Assembly (NCBI RefSeq): GCF_004362395.1
Contig: NZ_SNWE01000017.1
Location: 26,142 to 90,141 of the forward strand
Direction of reading: 5' to 3'
Source of the DNA: Salegentibacter sp. 24
Lineage (GTDB): Bacteria > Bacteroidota > Bacteroidia > Flavobacteriales > Flavobacteriaceae
Length of the DNA: 64,000 nt
In this document: positions 27,434-36,342 of the stretch, in pieces
Layout of the letters: the number at the start of each line of letters is the position of its first letter
Position numbering within the stretch: the first letter of the stretch is position 1
Position numbers and translations under genes: made by a program
The notes under the pieces: generated by a model
Database searches by the model: none
Seen by the model: the letters and a program-made list of their open reading frames with translations, nothing else
Told to the model about the DNA's origin: nothing

Positions 27434-28495
27434 TTAAGCTATGGTTATACTATCTTCCAGATATACCTGTTGGACGGAGTGCAGTAACTCAATCCCTCTA
27501 ATAAAAGGCTTTTGAAATGCTTTTCGACCCATAATCAATCCAGAGGCGCCAGCTCTTTTATTGATTAATGCTGTTGTTACCGCTTCGGTCAAATCTGATT
27601 CACCTTTAGAGCCACCGCCGGAATTGATCAATCCTATTTTGCCCATATAGCAATTGGCGACTTGTAATCGACAAAGGTCAATGGGATGTTCTGTGGTAAG
27701 GGTTTTATACATTTCATCATCATATTTCCCAAACCCAATTTCCTTAAATCCAAAATTGTTTGTAGGTAATTTTTGTTTGATGATATCTGTCTGTATCGTT
27801 ACGCCGATATGATTAGCTTGTCCGGTAACGTCGGCGGCAGCGTGATAATCTTTCTTTTCGGTTTTAAAATTTTCATTGCGGGTATAGCACCATAAAATGG
27901 TAGCCATTCCTAAACTATGGGCTTCTTCAAAAGCTTCAGCTATTTCTTTTAGCTGTCTGTTGCTTTCTGCTGAACCAAAATAAATCGTAGCTCCTACGGC
28001 AATTGCTCCCATATCCCAGGCATTTTTTACCTTACCAAATAATGTTTGGTCATATTTATTTGGATAGGTAAGTAGCTCGTTATGGTTAATCTTGACGATA
28101 AAAGGGATTTTATGGGCATATTTTCGGGCGTTCAATCCCAATACACCAAACGTGGATGCCACACCATTACATCCTGCTTCTATTGCCAATTTTATGATGT
28201 TCTCTGGGTCAAAATAATCTGGGTTTTTATAGAATGAAAAGGCCGCGCTATGCTCAATACCTTGGTCAACAGGAAGGATACTTAAATAACCAGTTCCTGC
28301 CAGATTTCCGTGATTGTATAATTGGGAAAGGCTACGAAGTACCTGTGGATTTCTGTTACTTTGAACAAATACCTTATCTATGTTTGCTTTACTGGGGGTT
28401 TGCAGTTCATCCTTTGTTATTTTTTCACAAACGTGTTCTAAATAGAAGTCTGCTTTTTCTCCTAAAAGTTCTACTATATTCTTGTCTGTTTTCAT
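27434..28495 (-). CDS. fbaB: Class I (DhnA-type) fructose-bisphosphate aldolase
   Basis: The protein is 353 residues. [38 protein letters not shown] and the Schiff-base region [20 protein letters not shown] (with candidate catalytic Lys) are typical, as is [18 protein letters not shown] near the phosphate site. The enzyme cleaves fructose 1,6-bisphosphate to two triose phosphates by a metal-independent mechanism, an advantage when metals are toxic. It lies 11 bases after the type II GAPDH gene, so two consecutive steps of glycolysis are encoded together. Confidence 0.92.
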   Translation of the reverse strand: MKTDKNIVELLGEKADFYLEHVCEKITKDELQTPSKANIDKVFVQSNRNPQVLRSLSQLYNHGNLAGTGYLSILPVDQGIEHSAAFSFYKNPDYFDPENIIKLAIEAGCNGVASTFGVLGLNARKYAHKIPFIVKINHNELLTYPNKYDQTLFGKVKNAWDMGAIAVGATIYFGSAESNRQLKEIAEAFEEAHSLGMATILWCYTRNENFKTEKKDYHAAADVTGQANHIGVTIQTDIIKQKLPTNNFGFKEIGFGKYDDEMYKTLTTEHPIDLCRLQVANCYMGKIGLINSGGGSKGESDLTEAVTTALINKRAGASGLIMGRKAFQKPFIRGIELLHSVQQVYLEDSITIA

Positions 28496-28506
28496 CTTGA
28501 TAGTAT

Positions 28507-29520
28507 TTAATGGATTCCTAAACTTTCATTTGTTTTGGCTATGGATTTTGTACCATCTGTTTCAATTCCAGTTAATGCCCTAATAGCATCAATTGTTTCC
28601 GGGATTACAATAGCTTGATTATCGACTATATAAGCATAGAAAAGTTCGTCGCCATCTACTTTCAGCATATCTTCCCATAGGGCTACTTCATACATATCGC
28701 CCCAAGGTCTTCCCATATCCAGAAACATTTCTTTAATGGTGTTGTTAGAAACCAAGCCTTGGTCATATTGAATTAATTTAATACGACTTGAAGTTTTGAA
28801 AGCATTTAGCACTTCTTCCTTTGTCGCCTGCTTTTTCAATTTCACATTCCAGTAGTGCATATGGCTCAATGTTTCGGGTACTTTTACCGCTGCGGTGATG
28901 ACATCCAGTTCTGGGTCAACACTTTTAGCATCTGGGCCTTGATGGCTTGGGATATCTTTTTCGGGAACCATTGTATTCATAATACCACCTAAATGACTTT
29001 CCCAAGGGTCTGTAGCTCTTCTTAAAAGTGTACCTCTGGCATAATCAAGTAAGTCAGCTCTTTTTAAAGCGGTCAAGGTTCTTAAAATAGACGTAGTATT
29101 ACAGGAAACTACTCTTGTCGCATTTAGATTTAAAGCTGATTCATAATTATTTTCTGCACTAAAGGAATGCCCTGTGGTTTCGTGTTTTTCGCCACCGTGT
29201 AGAATAAATTTGATGTTTTGCTCCTTGTAGATAACGACATTCTGAGCGGCAATTTTTTTGGGTGTACAGTCCACAACAAGATCTGATTTCTTTAAAAGTT
29301 CCTGCATATCGCCTTTTACCGAAATCCCTTCAGATTTCATTTTATCAGCAGCATCTTTAGTTGCTGCATAAATGTCGTATTCCTTTCTTACGGCATTTTG
29401 AATTCGCCAGTCGCTAATGATATCACATACTCCCGAAAGCTTCATATCGTTTTGTAAGTTGATGGCATCTGCCACCCTTTTTCCAATGACTCCGTATCCT
29501 ATAACTGCTATATTTTTCAT
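28507..29520 (-). CDS. Type II (archaeal-type) glyceraldehyde-3-phosphate dehydrogenase
   Basis: The protein is 337 residues. The Rossmann motif is [17 protein letters not shown] at the start. The catalytic cysteine lies in [14 protein letters not shown] (about residue 138), and [17 protein letters not shown] follows. This is the archaeal-type phosphorylating enzyme rather than bacterial GapA. It oxidises glyceraldehyde 3-phosphate with NAD(P). A second, laterally acquired GAPDH next to an aldolase would bypass copper- or oxidant-sensitive housekeeping GapA; that purpose is inference. Confidence 0.9.
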   Translation of the reverse strand: MKNIAVIGYGVIGKRVADAINLQNDMKLSGVCDIISDWRIQNAVRKEYDIYAATKDAADKMKSEGISVKGDMQELLKKSDLVVDCTPKKIAAQNVVIYKEQNIKFILHGGEKHETTGHSFSAENNYESALNLNATRVVSCNTTSILRTLTALKRADLLDYARGTLLRRATDPWESHLGGIMNTMVPEKDIPSHQGPDAKSVDPELDVITAAVKVPETLSHMHYWNVKLKKQATKEEVLNAFKTSSRIKLIQYDQGLVSNNTIKEMFLDMGRPWGDMYEVALWEDMLKVDGDELFYAYIVDNQAIVIPETIDAIRALTGIETDGTKSIAKTNESLGIH

Positions 29521-29539
29521 ATAAATTGATTTTTATTAA

Positions 29540-30886
29540 TTATGTTTTATTGTTCGTAGTTTCCATTCCCATTGGCATATTACCTTCATCGTCTGTGTGT
29601 GAAATCATAAAAAGGCGTTCTGCAACAAGTATTAGAACAATCCCAATCGCTGCTACGATAAGCACCAAAGGATCGTTCAGATATTTTATATAAAGAAAAG
29701 CTGCCAATACCGCAATGTCCAATACGATGGCTATTAATGGGATGATAGGCTGAAAAACCACTTTGTTTTTAAGGTGACGGAACAGCCCCCAATGGATAGC
29801 GATATCCATAATAAGGTAAAAAATAGCCCCAATGGATGCTATCCTTGTCAAATCGAAAAGCACGGTCAGTAAAATGGCGAGGGAAGACGTGAATATTAGT
29901 GCTGGATTTTTTAAGCTACCAAGTTTGGTTAAAGAAGGCACCTGTTTCATATTGCTGAGCATTGCCAACAAGCGTGAAGAGGAAAAGATACTGGCAATGA
30001 CCCCAGAAACCGTGGCAATAATGGCAATGCCAATGGTAATCCAGGAACCCCATTCCCCAAAAACAGGTTTTGCGGCGGCTGCAAGGGCATAATCTTTAGC
30101 TTCGATTATTTCAGGAATGCTTAAACCTCCCGCAACAGCTAATGCCAAGGCTACATATATCAGTGTGCAGATAAGTATGGAAAACACGATAGACCTACCA
30201 AGATTTTTATGCGGATTTTTAATATCGGCCCCTTGGTTCGTGATAGTGGTAAAGCCTTTATAAGCAAGGATAGATAACGCCAAAGCGGCCACAAATCCGA
30301 AGCCTTGTGGTAATGTCTCAGTATTTTTGGGAATATAGTTTCCCGTAATATCGGCAAAACCTGAAATTGCAAGGCCGGCAATAGCTAAAATTGCTATTCC
30401 CACTACCTTTATAATAGCGGTAAATGTTGCGGTGACCCCAATAACCTTATTGCCCAGGATGTTCACTATATAGGCAACAACAATTAGCCCAACACCCAGG
30501 GTAGAGGCATAACCTGCATAAGACTCGGGAAATAGCCTAAGTGTATAAGCTCCAAAAGTGCCGGCCACCAGACTTTCGGAAACTACCATTGATACGTACA
30601 TCAGCAAAGAATAAAACCCTGTTGTTGTTCCAGGTCCATAGGATTTGTTAAGGAATTTAACCACACCTCCAGACGATGGAAAAGCGTTTGAAAACTTTAC
30701 ATAAGAATACGAACTAAAACCTACCACAATAGCTCCCGCAATAAATGCTATTGGAAATAGATCTCCCACTAATTCAGCTATTTGACCCATTAGGACAAAT
30801 ATGCCAGCACCAATCATTACGCCTGTACCAAGGGATATGGAACCTATTAGGGAAAGCTTATCTTTATTCTCACTGTTATTCTTCAT
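29540..30886 (-). CDS. APC-family amino acid permease (copy 1)
   Basis: The protein is 448 residues with about 12 membrane segments. It opens LIGSISLGTGVMIGAGIFVL (APC signature in helix 1) and has SILAYKGFTTITNQGADIK in the middle. It would import or exchange amino acids or related compounds; substrate unknown. A clear paralogue (438 residues) is encoded at 50977-52293 in the copper oxidase operon, with the same signatures, so the permease is a recurrent part of these loci. It lies 8 bases after the NDH-2 gene. Confidence 0.88.
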   Translation of the reverse strand: MKNNSENKDKLSLIGSISLGTGVMIGAGIFVLMGQIAELVGDLFPIAFIAGAIVVGFSSYSYVKFSNAFPSSGGVVKFLNKSYGPGTTTGFYSLLMYVSMVVSESLVAGTFGAYTLRLFPESYAGYASTLGVGLIVVAYIVNILGNKVIGVTATFTAIIKVVGIAILAIAGLAISGFADITGNYIPKNTETLPQGFGFVAALALSILAYKGFTTITNQGADIKNPHKNLGRSIVFSILICTLIYVALALAVAGGLSIPEIIEAKDYALAAAAKPVFGEWGSWITIGIAIIATVSGVIASIFSSSRLLAMLSNMKQVPSLTKLGSLKNPALIFTSSLAILLTVLFDLTRIASIGAIFYLIMDIAIHWGLFRHLKNKVVFQPIIPLIAIVLDIAVLAAFLYIKYLNDPLVLIVAAIGIVLILVAERLFMISHTDDEGNMPMGMETTNNKT

Positions 30887-30893
30887 TTTTAAA

Positions 30894-32249
30894 TTATTTT
30901 CCCCTGTTTTTAATCGAAGATTTCGGATTAAAATTTCTAATAATCAGTCGGTTGCTCTTTTCATAAGTGAAATAACTAACCGCCCAATTAAAACCAACCA
31001 TCAATCTATTTCTAAATCCGCTTATGGACATCAAGTGTACTATGGACCATAGTAACCAGGCGAAATAGCCAGCAAACTTCATTTTTCCCAAGTCGGCTAC
31101 TGCTTTACGTTTTCCTACGGTTGCCAAAGAACCCTTGTCTTTATATTCGAAAGGTTGTGTGGGTTTATTATTTATGAGGTTTAATATAGAATTACCCAGA
31201 TATTTTCCTTGTTGAATTGCTGCCTGCGCCACCTGTGGATGCCCTTTGGGTCTTTCTTCAGAAATAAGCGCAGCTATATCGCCTATGGCAAAAATGTTTT
31301 CGTAGCCTTCTACTTTTAAATTAGCATCGGTTTTAATCCGGTTGCCCCTGACTATGTGTTTTTCATCAATACCATTTGGGAATTGTCCTTTTACGCCAGC
31401 CGTCCAGATAAGATTTTTAGCCAAAATGGTCTTACCACTTTTGGTAGTGACTTCGTTGCCGTCATAATTGCTTACAGCTTCATTTAATAATACCTTTACA
31501 TTCAAATCCTCTAAATATTTGAGGGTTTTCGATGATGCCTTGTCTGACATTGTGCCTAACAACTCATCAATGGCTTCTATTAGATAAATATTCATAATGG
31601 AAGAAGGGTACTCTGGGTAATCTTTGGGAAGGATGTATTTGCAAAACTCTGCCAAAGCTCCTGCCATTTCTACGCCTGCTGGACCACCACCTACTATTAC
31701 AAAATTTGTCAGCGCGTCGCGTTCTTTATCATCACAAGTAATAGCTGCCTGTTCCAAATTTTGCAACATCATATGACGGATGTTGAGGGAATCGCGAATA
31801 TCCTTCATCCCCAAACTATTTTCGGCCACAGAATCCATCCCAAAGAAATTGGTGGTCGTGCCAGTAGCCAACACTAAATAGTCATAAGAAACACTTCCCT
31901 TATTGGTCAATATAGTATTTGAATCAGGTTGAATTTCCTCAACTTCAGCCAAACGAAAGAAAACATTTTTATAGCCATTGATTTGTTTTCTGAATGGAAA
32001 TACAATACTGTCAGGCTCCAGGGCACTCGTTGCCACTTGATATAATAAAGGCTGAAACTGATGGAAGTTATTTTTATCGAGTAAAACCACTTGAACTTCT
32101 TTGTGTTTCAGTTTCTCAACCAATGCCAAACCTGCAAATCCTCCACCAACGATAACCACACGAGGTAATTTAGTATCGGGAAGACATATCTCATCTGTTA
32201 TCTTACAGGTGGATTCCAACGTAATGCTATGTGTTTGCTTTTCTTTCAT
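30894..32249 (-). CDS. ndh: Type II NADH dehydrogenase-like FAD oxidoreductase
   Basis: The protein is 451 residues. The FAD-binding motif is PRVVIVGGGFAGLALVEKL (about residues 28-46); the NADH-binding motif is NFVIVGGGPAGVEMAGALA; and FAIGDIAAL marks the second FAD contact. HQFQPLLYQVATSALEP is typical of NDH-2. The C-terminal amphipathic stretch suits membrane attachment. It passes electrons from NADH to quinone without proton pumping. A 4-base overlap with the USP gene upstream indicates coupling. Confidence 0.9.
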   Translation of the reverse strand: MKEKQTHSITLESTCKITDEICLPDTKLPRVVIVGGGFAGLALVEKLKHKEVQVVLLDKNNFHQFQPLLYQVATSALEPDSIVFPFRKQINGYKNVFFRLAEVEEIQPDSNTILTNKGSVSYDYLVLATGTTTNFFGMDSVAENSLGMKDIRDSLNIRHMMLQNLEQAAITCDDKERDALTNFVIVGGGPAGVEMAGALAEFCKYILPKDYPEYPSSIMNIYLIEAIDELLGTMSDKASSKTLKYLEDLNVKVLLNEAVSNYDGNEVTTKSGKTILAKNLIWTAGVKGQFPNGIDEKHIVRGNRIKTDANLKVEGYENIFAIGDIAALISEERPKGHPQVAQAAIQQGKYLGNSILNLINNKPTQPFEYKDKGSLATVGKRKAVADLGKMKFAGYFAWLLWSIVHLMSISGFRNRLMVGFNWAVSYFTYEKSNRLIIRNFNPKSSIKNRGK

Positions 32250-32707
32250 TTTTTATTTCTATCTCTTGCAATCAGTACTGAACATTTGGCATTTGTGGTT
32301 AAATATTGGGATACTGAGCCCAATACTAAGCGAGAAAAAGCACCGTGACCCTGAGAGCCTACTACAATTAAATCTGCACCCCAATTTTCTGCTTTTTCAT
32401 TAATAGTACTTTTGGGCAGTCCGCTAACAACACTTGTGGTTATGGTAAGTGCCTTGTTTTCGGCCTTGATTTTATCGGAAGCTTCTGAAACGATTTTGTT
32501 TCCCAATTTTTGAGCGTTACTTTTAATTTCTTCTATGTAATTTCCTATCTTGCCGCCCATAGTATGCAATCCCAGACCGGTTGTTTTAGGAAGTTCATAA
32601 ACATTTATAATATGAATTTCACTATTTGAGGATAAAGTCATTTTCTTAAGCTCGTTAATGGCTACTTCACTAAAATCTGAACCATCTATGGCCAATACAA
32701 TTTTCAT
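32246..32707 (-). CDS. Universal stress protein, single Usp domain
   Basis: The preferred start is the ATG at 32707 (MKIVLAIDGSDFSEVAINEL), giving 153 residues. An upstream ATG at 32749 adds 14 polar residues not typical of the family. The ATP-loop GSQGHGAFSRLVLGSVSQYL (Gx2Gx9GS) is complete, so it should bind ATP. It is the first gene of the coupled ndh-permease-GAPDH-aldolase string. Confidence 0.88.
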   Translation of the reverse strand: MKIVLAIDGSDFSEVAINELKKMTLSSNSEIHIINVYELPKTTGLGLHTMGGKIGNYIEEIKSNAQKLGNKIVSEASDKIKAENKALTITTSVVSGLPKSTINEKAENWGADLIVVGSQGHGAFSRLVLGSVSQYLTTNAKCSVLIARDRNKK

Positions 32708-32839
32708 TTTTTTCGTCTTTTTAATCTCTGATTTCGGGTTTAATTCCACTAATTCTGTCCGAATTAGATTTACATGTCAAGCCAAAGAATTTAGTAATCG
32801 AATCATTTTGGATATTTCATTTCCAACCTCTCTTATAAA

Positions 32840-33658
32840 CTAGTTGTATTGCATAAGCTTAAGCTTTTTGGTTTTTAAATAATCCACTGTTTCTTTTACC
32901 GATAGTGGATACGTAGCATTTCCTGTGCGTACATAAAAAGTGGTGTTTCCTTCATCACTCACATAAACCGGTTCGTTGGAAGGTTCGATATCCACCACGC
33001 ACACATCTTTCTCATCAATACTGTAGAACGAAATATGGTTGCTGAAACAAGCCTCGTGACCCAATTGTGTAGAGATAATCCTGAACACCGCACGTTCATA
33101 CCCATCCATGTTTTTATGCTTTAGGGTTTTATAATCTTTTTCCAATCCCAGAACATTTCCGTCGTCATCAACACCAATTATAAGTTTTCCACCCTTGGCA
33201 TTCATAAAGCCCACAATGGTTTTGGCAATGACCAACTCCAGTTCCCGATTGGTTGTTTTACGGTAATAATCATAGCGTATGGAAGATTTGAATTCCACCC
33301 GTTCATTTTCACCGGCCTGGATTAATTCTTCAATATCACGAACAAGCAGCCGCTGTTGTGTGCCAATAATTTCATTTTTCTTTTTCAGGTTTATCCAGAA
33401 TAAACCTGAAACTATCCCCAAGAATCCTCCCAATAAAGTTAAGAGTCCGCCCATGCCCCGCATATTGAAACTGAAAGATTCCAAAAAACGTTCTTCTAAG
33501 ACTTGCTGAAACAAGGGGAAAGAGAAGGGCGTATCACTGAACTCAAACCAGTAGATTACCATTGTAAAAGGGTGTACCAGGAAATAAAAAATACCTGCCC
33601 CAATAAATAAATGAGTCAAAATGATCTTAATATTTTTATAAGTATTACTGTTTATCAT
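32840..33658 (-). CDS. Membrane-anchored AlbA_2 (Schlafen-like) putative DNA-binding protein
   Basis: The protein is 272 residues. Two hydrophobic segments lie at about residues 11-35 and 70-88, followed by a charged linker. The cytosolic part (about 110-260) is an AlbA_2 domain: ENERVEFKSSIRYDYY, MNAKGGKLIIGVDDDGNVLG and EPVYVSDEGNTTFYVRTGN. AlbA_2 domains occur in putative transcription regulators and Schlafen-type nucleases. Membrane attachment suggests a signalling role; the target is unknown. It starts the minus-strand string, about 130 bases before the USP gene. Confidence 0.8.
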   Translation of the reverse strand: MINSNTYKNIKIILTHLFIGAGIFYFLVHPFTMVIYWFEFSDTPFSFPLFQQVLEERFLESFSFNMRGMGGLLTLLGGFLGIVSGLFWINLKKKNEIIGTQQRLLVRDIEELIQAGENERVEFKSSIRYDYYRKTTNRELELVIAKTIVGFMNAKGGKLIIGVDDDGNVLGLEKDYKTLKHKNMDGYERAVFRIISTQLGHEACFSNHISFYSIDEKDVCVVDIEPSNEPVYVSDEGNTTFYVRTGNATYPLSVKETVDYLKTKKLKLMQYN

Positions 33659-33752
33659 TTTTAGCGGTTTATGAATCTTTGATATAATTATGTTCTAAAT
33701 TCAAGAGGGCCTTACCTAAACTTTCGATTAAACAATCCTATTTAATGCAAAA

Positions 33753-34028
33753 TCATCTGTTTTTTATTTGGGCATTATAAAATGCCGCAATACACGCTCC
33801 AATCAACCAGCCTAAAATGAAGCTTTGCACAATACCAAAAAATGCTTCTAATAGTGGCACGTCCATTCTTATAATATTACTGGTGTCCAGACCGTGTAAA
33901 AGGCTGTTGAAAAATATAATCGTTCCTTCCTGTCCTGCTGTAGCCATCACGATCATACAGCCCAAATAAATTAAGGATACTGTTAGACCGAGGGCAAAAC
34001 CGAATTTTTTTACATTTAATCGATACAT
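33753..34028 (-). CDS. DUF5676 family membrane protein
   Basis: The protein is 91 residues with two membrane segments. It opens MYRLNVKKFGFALGLTVSL and has FFNSLLHGLDTSNIIRM and ILGWLIGACIAAFYN, matching small Bacteroidetes membrane proteins of the DUF5676 type. These recur in copper and metal resistance loci; function unknown. It lies 12 bases after the SHOCT gene. Confidence 0.8.
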   Translation of the reverse strand: MYRLNVKKFGFALGLTVSLIYLGCMIVMATAGQEGTIIFFNSLLHGLDTSNIIRMDVPLLEAFFGIVQSFILGWLIGACIAAFYNAQIKNR

Positions 34029-34040
34029 AATTTATATGTT

Positions 34041-34265
34041 TTAAGATTGGTTATCTGATTTTAATAATTTTTTGGATTCTTCAAATTCCTCCTTTGAAAT
34101 TTCGCCCTTGGCAAACCTGTTTTTTAGGATGTCCAATGGCTTTTCTTTTTTTGGTTTTTGGTATGGGATATCAGTTGGGATAAAGAAAATCCAAATGATA
34201 AACGCCATCCAAATAATCCACCATATCAGGTGCATACCTCCGAAACTTCCGTCGTGAAAAAACAT
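34041..34265 (-). CDS. SHOCT-domain small membrane protein (copy 1)
   Basis: The preferred start is the ATG at 34265 (MFFHDGSFGGMHLIWWIIWM), giving 74 residues with one membrane helix; a longer frame to 34343 would overlap the HMA chaperone gene. The C-terminal SHOCT motif is ILKNRFAKGEISKEEFEESK. SHOCT motifs are short helical oligomerisation elements at protein ends. A paralogue is at 54779-54970. Confidence 0.8.
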   Translation of the reverse strand: MFFHDGSFGGMHLIWWIIWMAFIIWIFFIPTDIPYQKPKKEKPLDILKNRFAKGEISKEEFEESKKLLKSDNQS

Positions 34266-34287
34266 AATTTTTGATTTTAAGTTACTT

Positions 34288-34500
34288 TTATAGTTTTTCA
34301 ATTGTGTAACCCTCAAGGTTGCTGAGTTGTTTTTGTAATTCATCTACTGAAAGCGTTTCCTTCATAGTGATGATTGTAGCTCCTTTTGGTGCCAGAAAAA
34401 TTTCTGCCTTTTCAATCTTTGGATGTTCTTCCAATGTCTTTTTGACCCTGCTAATGCAGCCGCCGCAACTAATACCATTAATTTGAAATTTTCGTTTCAT
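34288..34500 (-). CDS. copZ: Heavy-metal-associated (HMA) copper chaperone-like protein
   Basis: The protein is 70 residues, a single ferredoxin-like HMA domain. The metal site is SCGGC at residues 11-15 (GISCGGCISRVKKTLEEH). Its size and fold match CopZ/Atx1 chaperones, which carry Cu(I) in the cytosol to P1B ATPases. The CopB-type pump in the same minus-strand set lacks an HMA domain of its own. The gene lies 10 bases after the DUF2933-like gene. Confidence 0.88.
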   Translation of the reverse strand: MKRKFQINGISCGGCISRVKKTLEEHPKIEKAEIFLAPKGATIITMKETLSVDELQKQLSNLEGYTIEKL

Positions 34501-34510
34501 AACATAAATT

Positions 34511-34738
34511 TTAGTGATGTTGTCCTTCTTTTTTTTTATCCTTCTTTTTTAAGTTCTCATTGGACAATCCGTGCGTATGGCTCCCGTGCCGCATGGGCAT
34601 TAACAAGTGTACTGCGAACATTATTATAATAAATGCAAAAAGCCAGGTGCCACCACCAATTCCAATAGATGGTGCTAAAAAGATGAGTAAAAGCGGCAGT
34701 CCACAACCGAGGACCATCCATAACCAGTGATTTTTCAT
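34511..34738 (-). CDS. DUF2933-like small membrane protein
   Basis: The protein is 75 residues. Two hydrophobic stretches (MKNHWLWMVLGCGLPLLLIF and TWLFAFIIIMFAVHLLMPM) are followed by a His/Lys-rich tail ending KKEGQHH. It resembles DUF2933 proteins found next to copper resistance genes. Function unknown; the GCGLP Cys and tail His residues might bind metal. It is the first gene after the hairpin at 34782-34840. Confidence 0.65.
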   Translation of the reverse strand: MKNHWLWMVLGCGLPLLLIFLAPSIGIGGGTWLFAFIIIMFAVHLLMPMRHGSHTHGLSNENLKKKDKKKEGQHH

Positions 34739-34781
34739 TGTTTTTTATTTTAATTAATGTTTATTCCTCGCCTTTTTAAGA

Positions 34782-34840
34782 CCTGAACTGGCTTATGTTG
34801 TAATTGGGGGATTATCAACACAAGCCTTAGGGAGTTCAGG
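34782..34840 (-). promoter_or_regulatory. Long nested hairpin between the HMA-AraC gene and the DUF2933-HMA-SHOCT-DUF5676 operon
   Basis: CCTGAACT pairs with AGTTCAGG at the base; GGCTTATGTTG pairs with CAACACAAGCC with one mismatch; TAAT pairs with ATTA around TGGGGG. It sits in the leader of the downstream operon on the minus strand. It lacks a clear U run at the minus-strand exit, so it may be a leader structure rather than a simple terminator. Confidence 0.55.
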
Positions 34841-34920
34841 CTTTAGGGTTTTTAATATTATAATTAACACGAAAGCTATCTGTTTTTATGCTACTTCATC
34901 TGCATAACTTTCGTTGTTAT

Positions 34921-35502
34921 TTATATAATTTCATCATAGAAATTTCGTTTCCATTTTTCTGTGTTTTTATAGTCGCTCATACTCATTCCCACAATCTCTT
35001 TAAACTGTCTTGATAAATGGTTAATGCTACTATAATCCAGCATATATGCCACATCTGAAAAAGAATATTGTTTTAATTGAATAAGTTCTTTTACTTTTTC
35101 AATTTTCAGTTTTATAAAGTATTTTTCAATGGTGGTGTTTTCATTTTTAGAAAACAGCCTGCTCAGTATTTTATAATCCCTGTTGAGCGTAGAAGACAAA
35201 TGTTCTGAAGTATTTGTTTTCAAATGAAGTGGTAACTGAGTAAGCAGTTGGATTAGAATGATTTTTACTTTTTCAACCAGCATTTCCCCTTCACTTTGTA
35301 CTATTTCAAAATCATTGGAATGAAGTACTTTGGTAACTTTATACGTAACCTCCGTGTTGGTGTTTTTTGAAGATTCAACCAATAGTTTACCTAATTCCAA
35401 AGAGAGTACGGTTATTCCCATCTCTTCCAGTTCTTGCGTTATTACTTTTAGACAACGGCTACATACCATATTCTTTATCCAGAATTCTTTCTGTAAATCC
35501 AT
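34921..35502 (-). CDS. HMA-like/AraC fusion regulator (copy 1)
   Basis: The protein is 193 residues. Residues about 5-80 resemble a metal-binding HMA fold with FWIKNMVCSRCLKVITQEL; the CxxC (Cys14 and Cys17) replaces the GMTCxxC of classic HMA domains. Residues about 95-185 are an AraC DNA-binding domain with two helix-turn-helix units (KYFIKLKIEKVKELIQLK and YSSINHLSRQFKEIVGMSMS). It would be a one-component metal-sensing transcription factor; this is inference from the architecture. It lies upstream of the copper chaperone operon on the same strand. Close relatives are at 46700, 59395 and (decayed) 62222. Confidence 0.85.
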   Translation of the reverse strand: MDLQKEFWIKNMVCSRCLKVITQELEEMGITVLSLELGKLLVESSKNTNTEVTYKVTKVLHSNDFEIVQSEGEMLVEKVKIILIQLLTQLPLHLKTNTSEHLSSTLNRDYKILSRLFSKNENTTIEKYFIKLKIEKVKELIQLKQYSFSDVAYMLDYSSINHLSRQFKEIVGMSMSDYKNTEKWKRNFYDEII

Positions 35503-35678
35503 AGTATTAATTATTTATTCTTAGAATGGTATTTATTCTAATAGATTATAAATTTCTGTTTTTCAAATAGTTGAAAGTGTGGTATGCTCAGGATAGAGCG
35601 CACCAGTTGTTAGCCTTTGCGTAGTACAGGCCAACATATAAGGTAGGTTGTTTGAAAAAGAACCTACTTAGGATGAAA

Positions 35679-36095
35679 TCAAATTAAATATACCTCGTGG
35701 AGTACTTGAAAATCTTTCGGTATGAGGGGTGGGTCATAATCCCTAAAAGGGATTATATTTTGTTCCAACCCTTCGAATAGATTTACGTAAGTGTAAAAAA
35801 ATGTGTGTAGGAAAATCAGTTTATGATTTTCCATCTCAAATGAAGCTTTTTGAAAGTTATCGCCACTTTCTTTAACTATAGATTTATTAGCACAGCAACC
35901 TTTTTTTTCGAACGAACATTTTTTTGAAGGATTGGTCTGAGCCTTCACCGCATTATCACAAACCTGAGCTTTATTTAAAACCGCCATATCCACGAGTTTA
36001 TCACAGCAGAAATGCATATTCACAGTAAAAGACGATGAAGCAAACATTACTGCAAGTACCAATGAAACAGCTATTATTTTATTAAAGCTTTGCAT
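35679..36095 (-). CDS. HYC_CC_PP family protein (copy 1)
   Basis: The preferred start at 36095 (MQSFNKIIAVSLVLAVMFAS) gives 138 residues, exactly the length of the divergent paralogue at 36343. A signal peptide is followed by MHFCCDKLVD, a KKGCCANK pair and a C-terminal PFRDYDPPLI. These His/Cys and Pro-Pro features define the HYC_CC_PP family, exported Bacteroidetes proteins near metal pumps. The conserved Cys and His residues may bind copper; function is unproven. Confidence 0.85.
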   Translation of the reverse strand: MQSFNKIIAVSLVLAVMFASSSFTVNMHFCCDKLVDMAVLNKAQVCDNAVKAQTNPSKKCSFEKKGCCANKSIVKESGDNFQKASFEMENHKLIFLHTFFYTYVNLFEGLEQNIIPFRDYDPPLIPKDFQVLHEVYLI

Positions 36096-36327
36096 AATAC
36101 GAATATAAAAAAATAACAAATGTTAACTATATTTTAACATAATTTTTAGTAATGTGTTTTTAACACCTTATTTAACCGAAGATACTGCAAAAAAAGACGA
36201 CGGTAATATGATATTTATCATATTTTTAGAAGTTTGATTCTTTTATTTTTGTCGAAAATAGTATAGGAAGTAAAAGTTTAACATAACGAAAAGAATTATT
36301 AATGTTTTTATATTTCGTTGTTTTATA

Positions 36328-36335
36328 TATATTTG
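36328..36335 (+). promoter_or_regulatory. Putative -7 promoter box TATATTTG just before the HYC_CC_PP gene
   Basis: TATATTTG matches the Bacteroidetes TAnnTTTG box. The ATG at 36343 lies only 7 bases beyond it, so transcription from this box would give a leaderless or almost leaderless mRNA. A second match, TATTTTTG at 36244-36251, would allow a normal leader. No convincing -33 box was found for either. Confidence 0.4.
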
Positions 36336-36342
36336 CAGTCTT

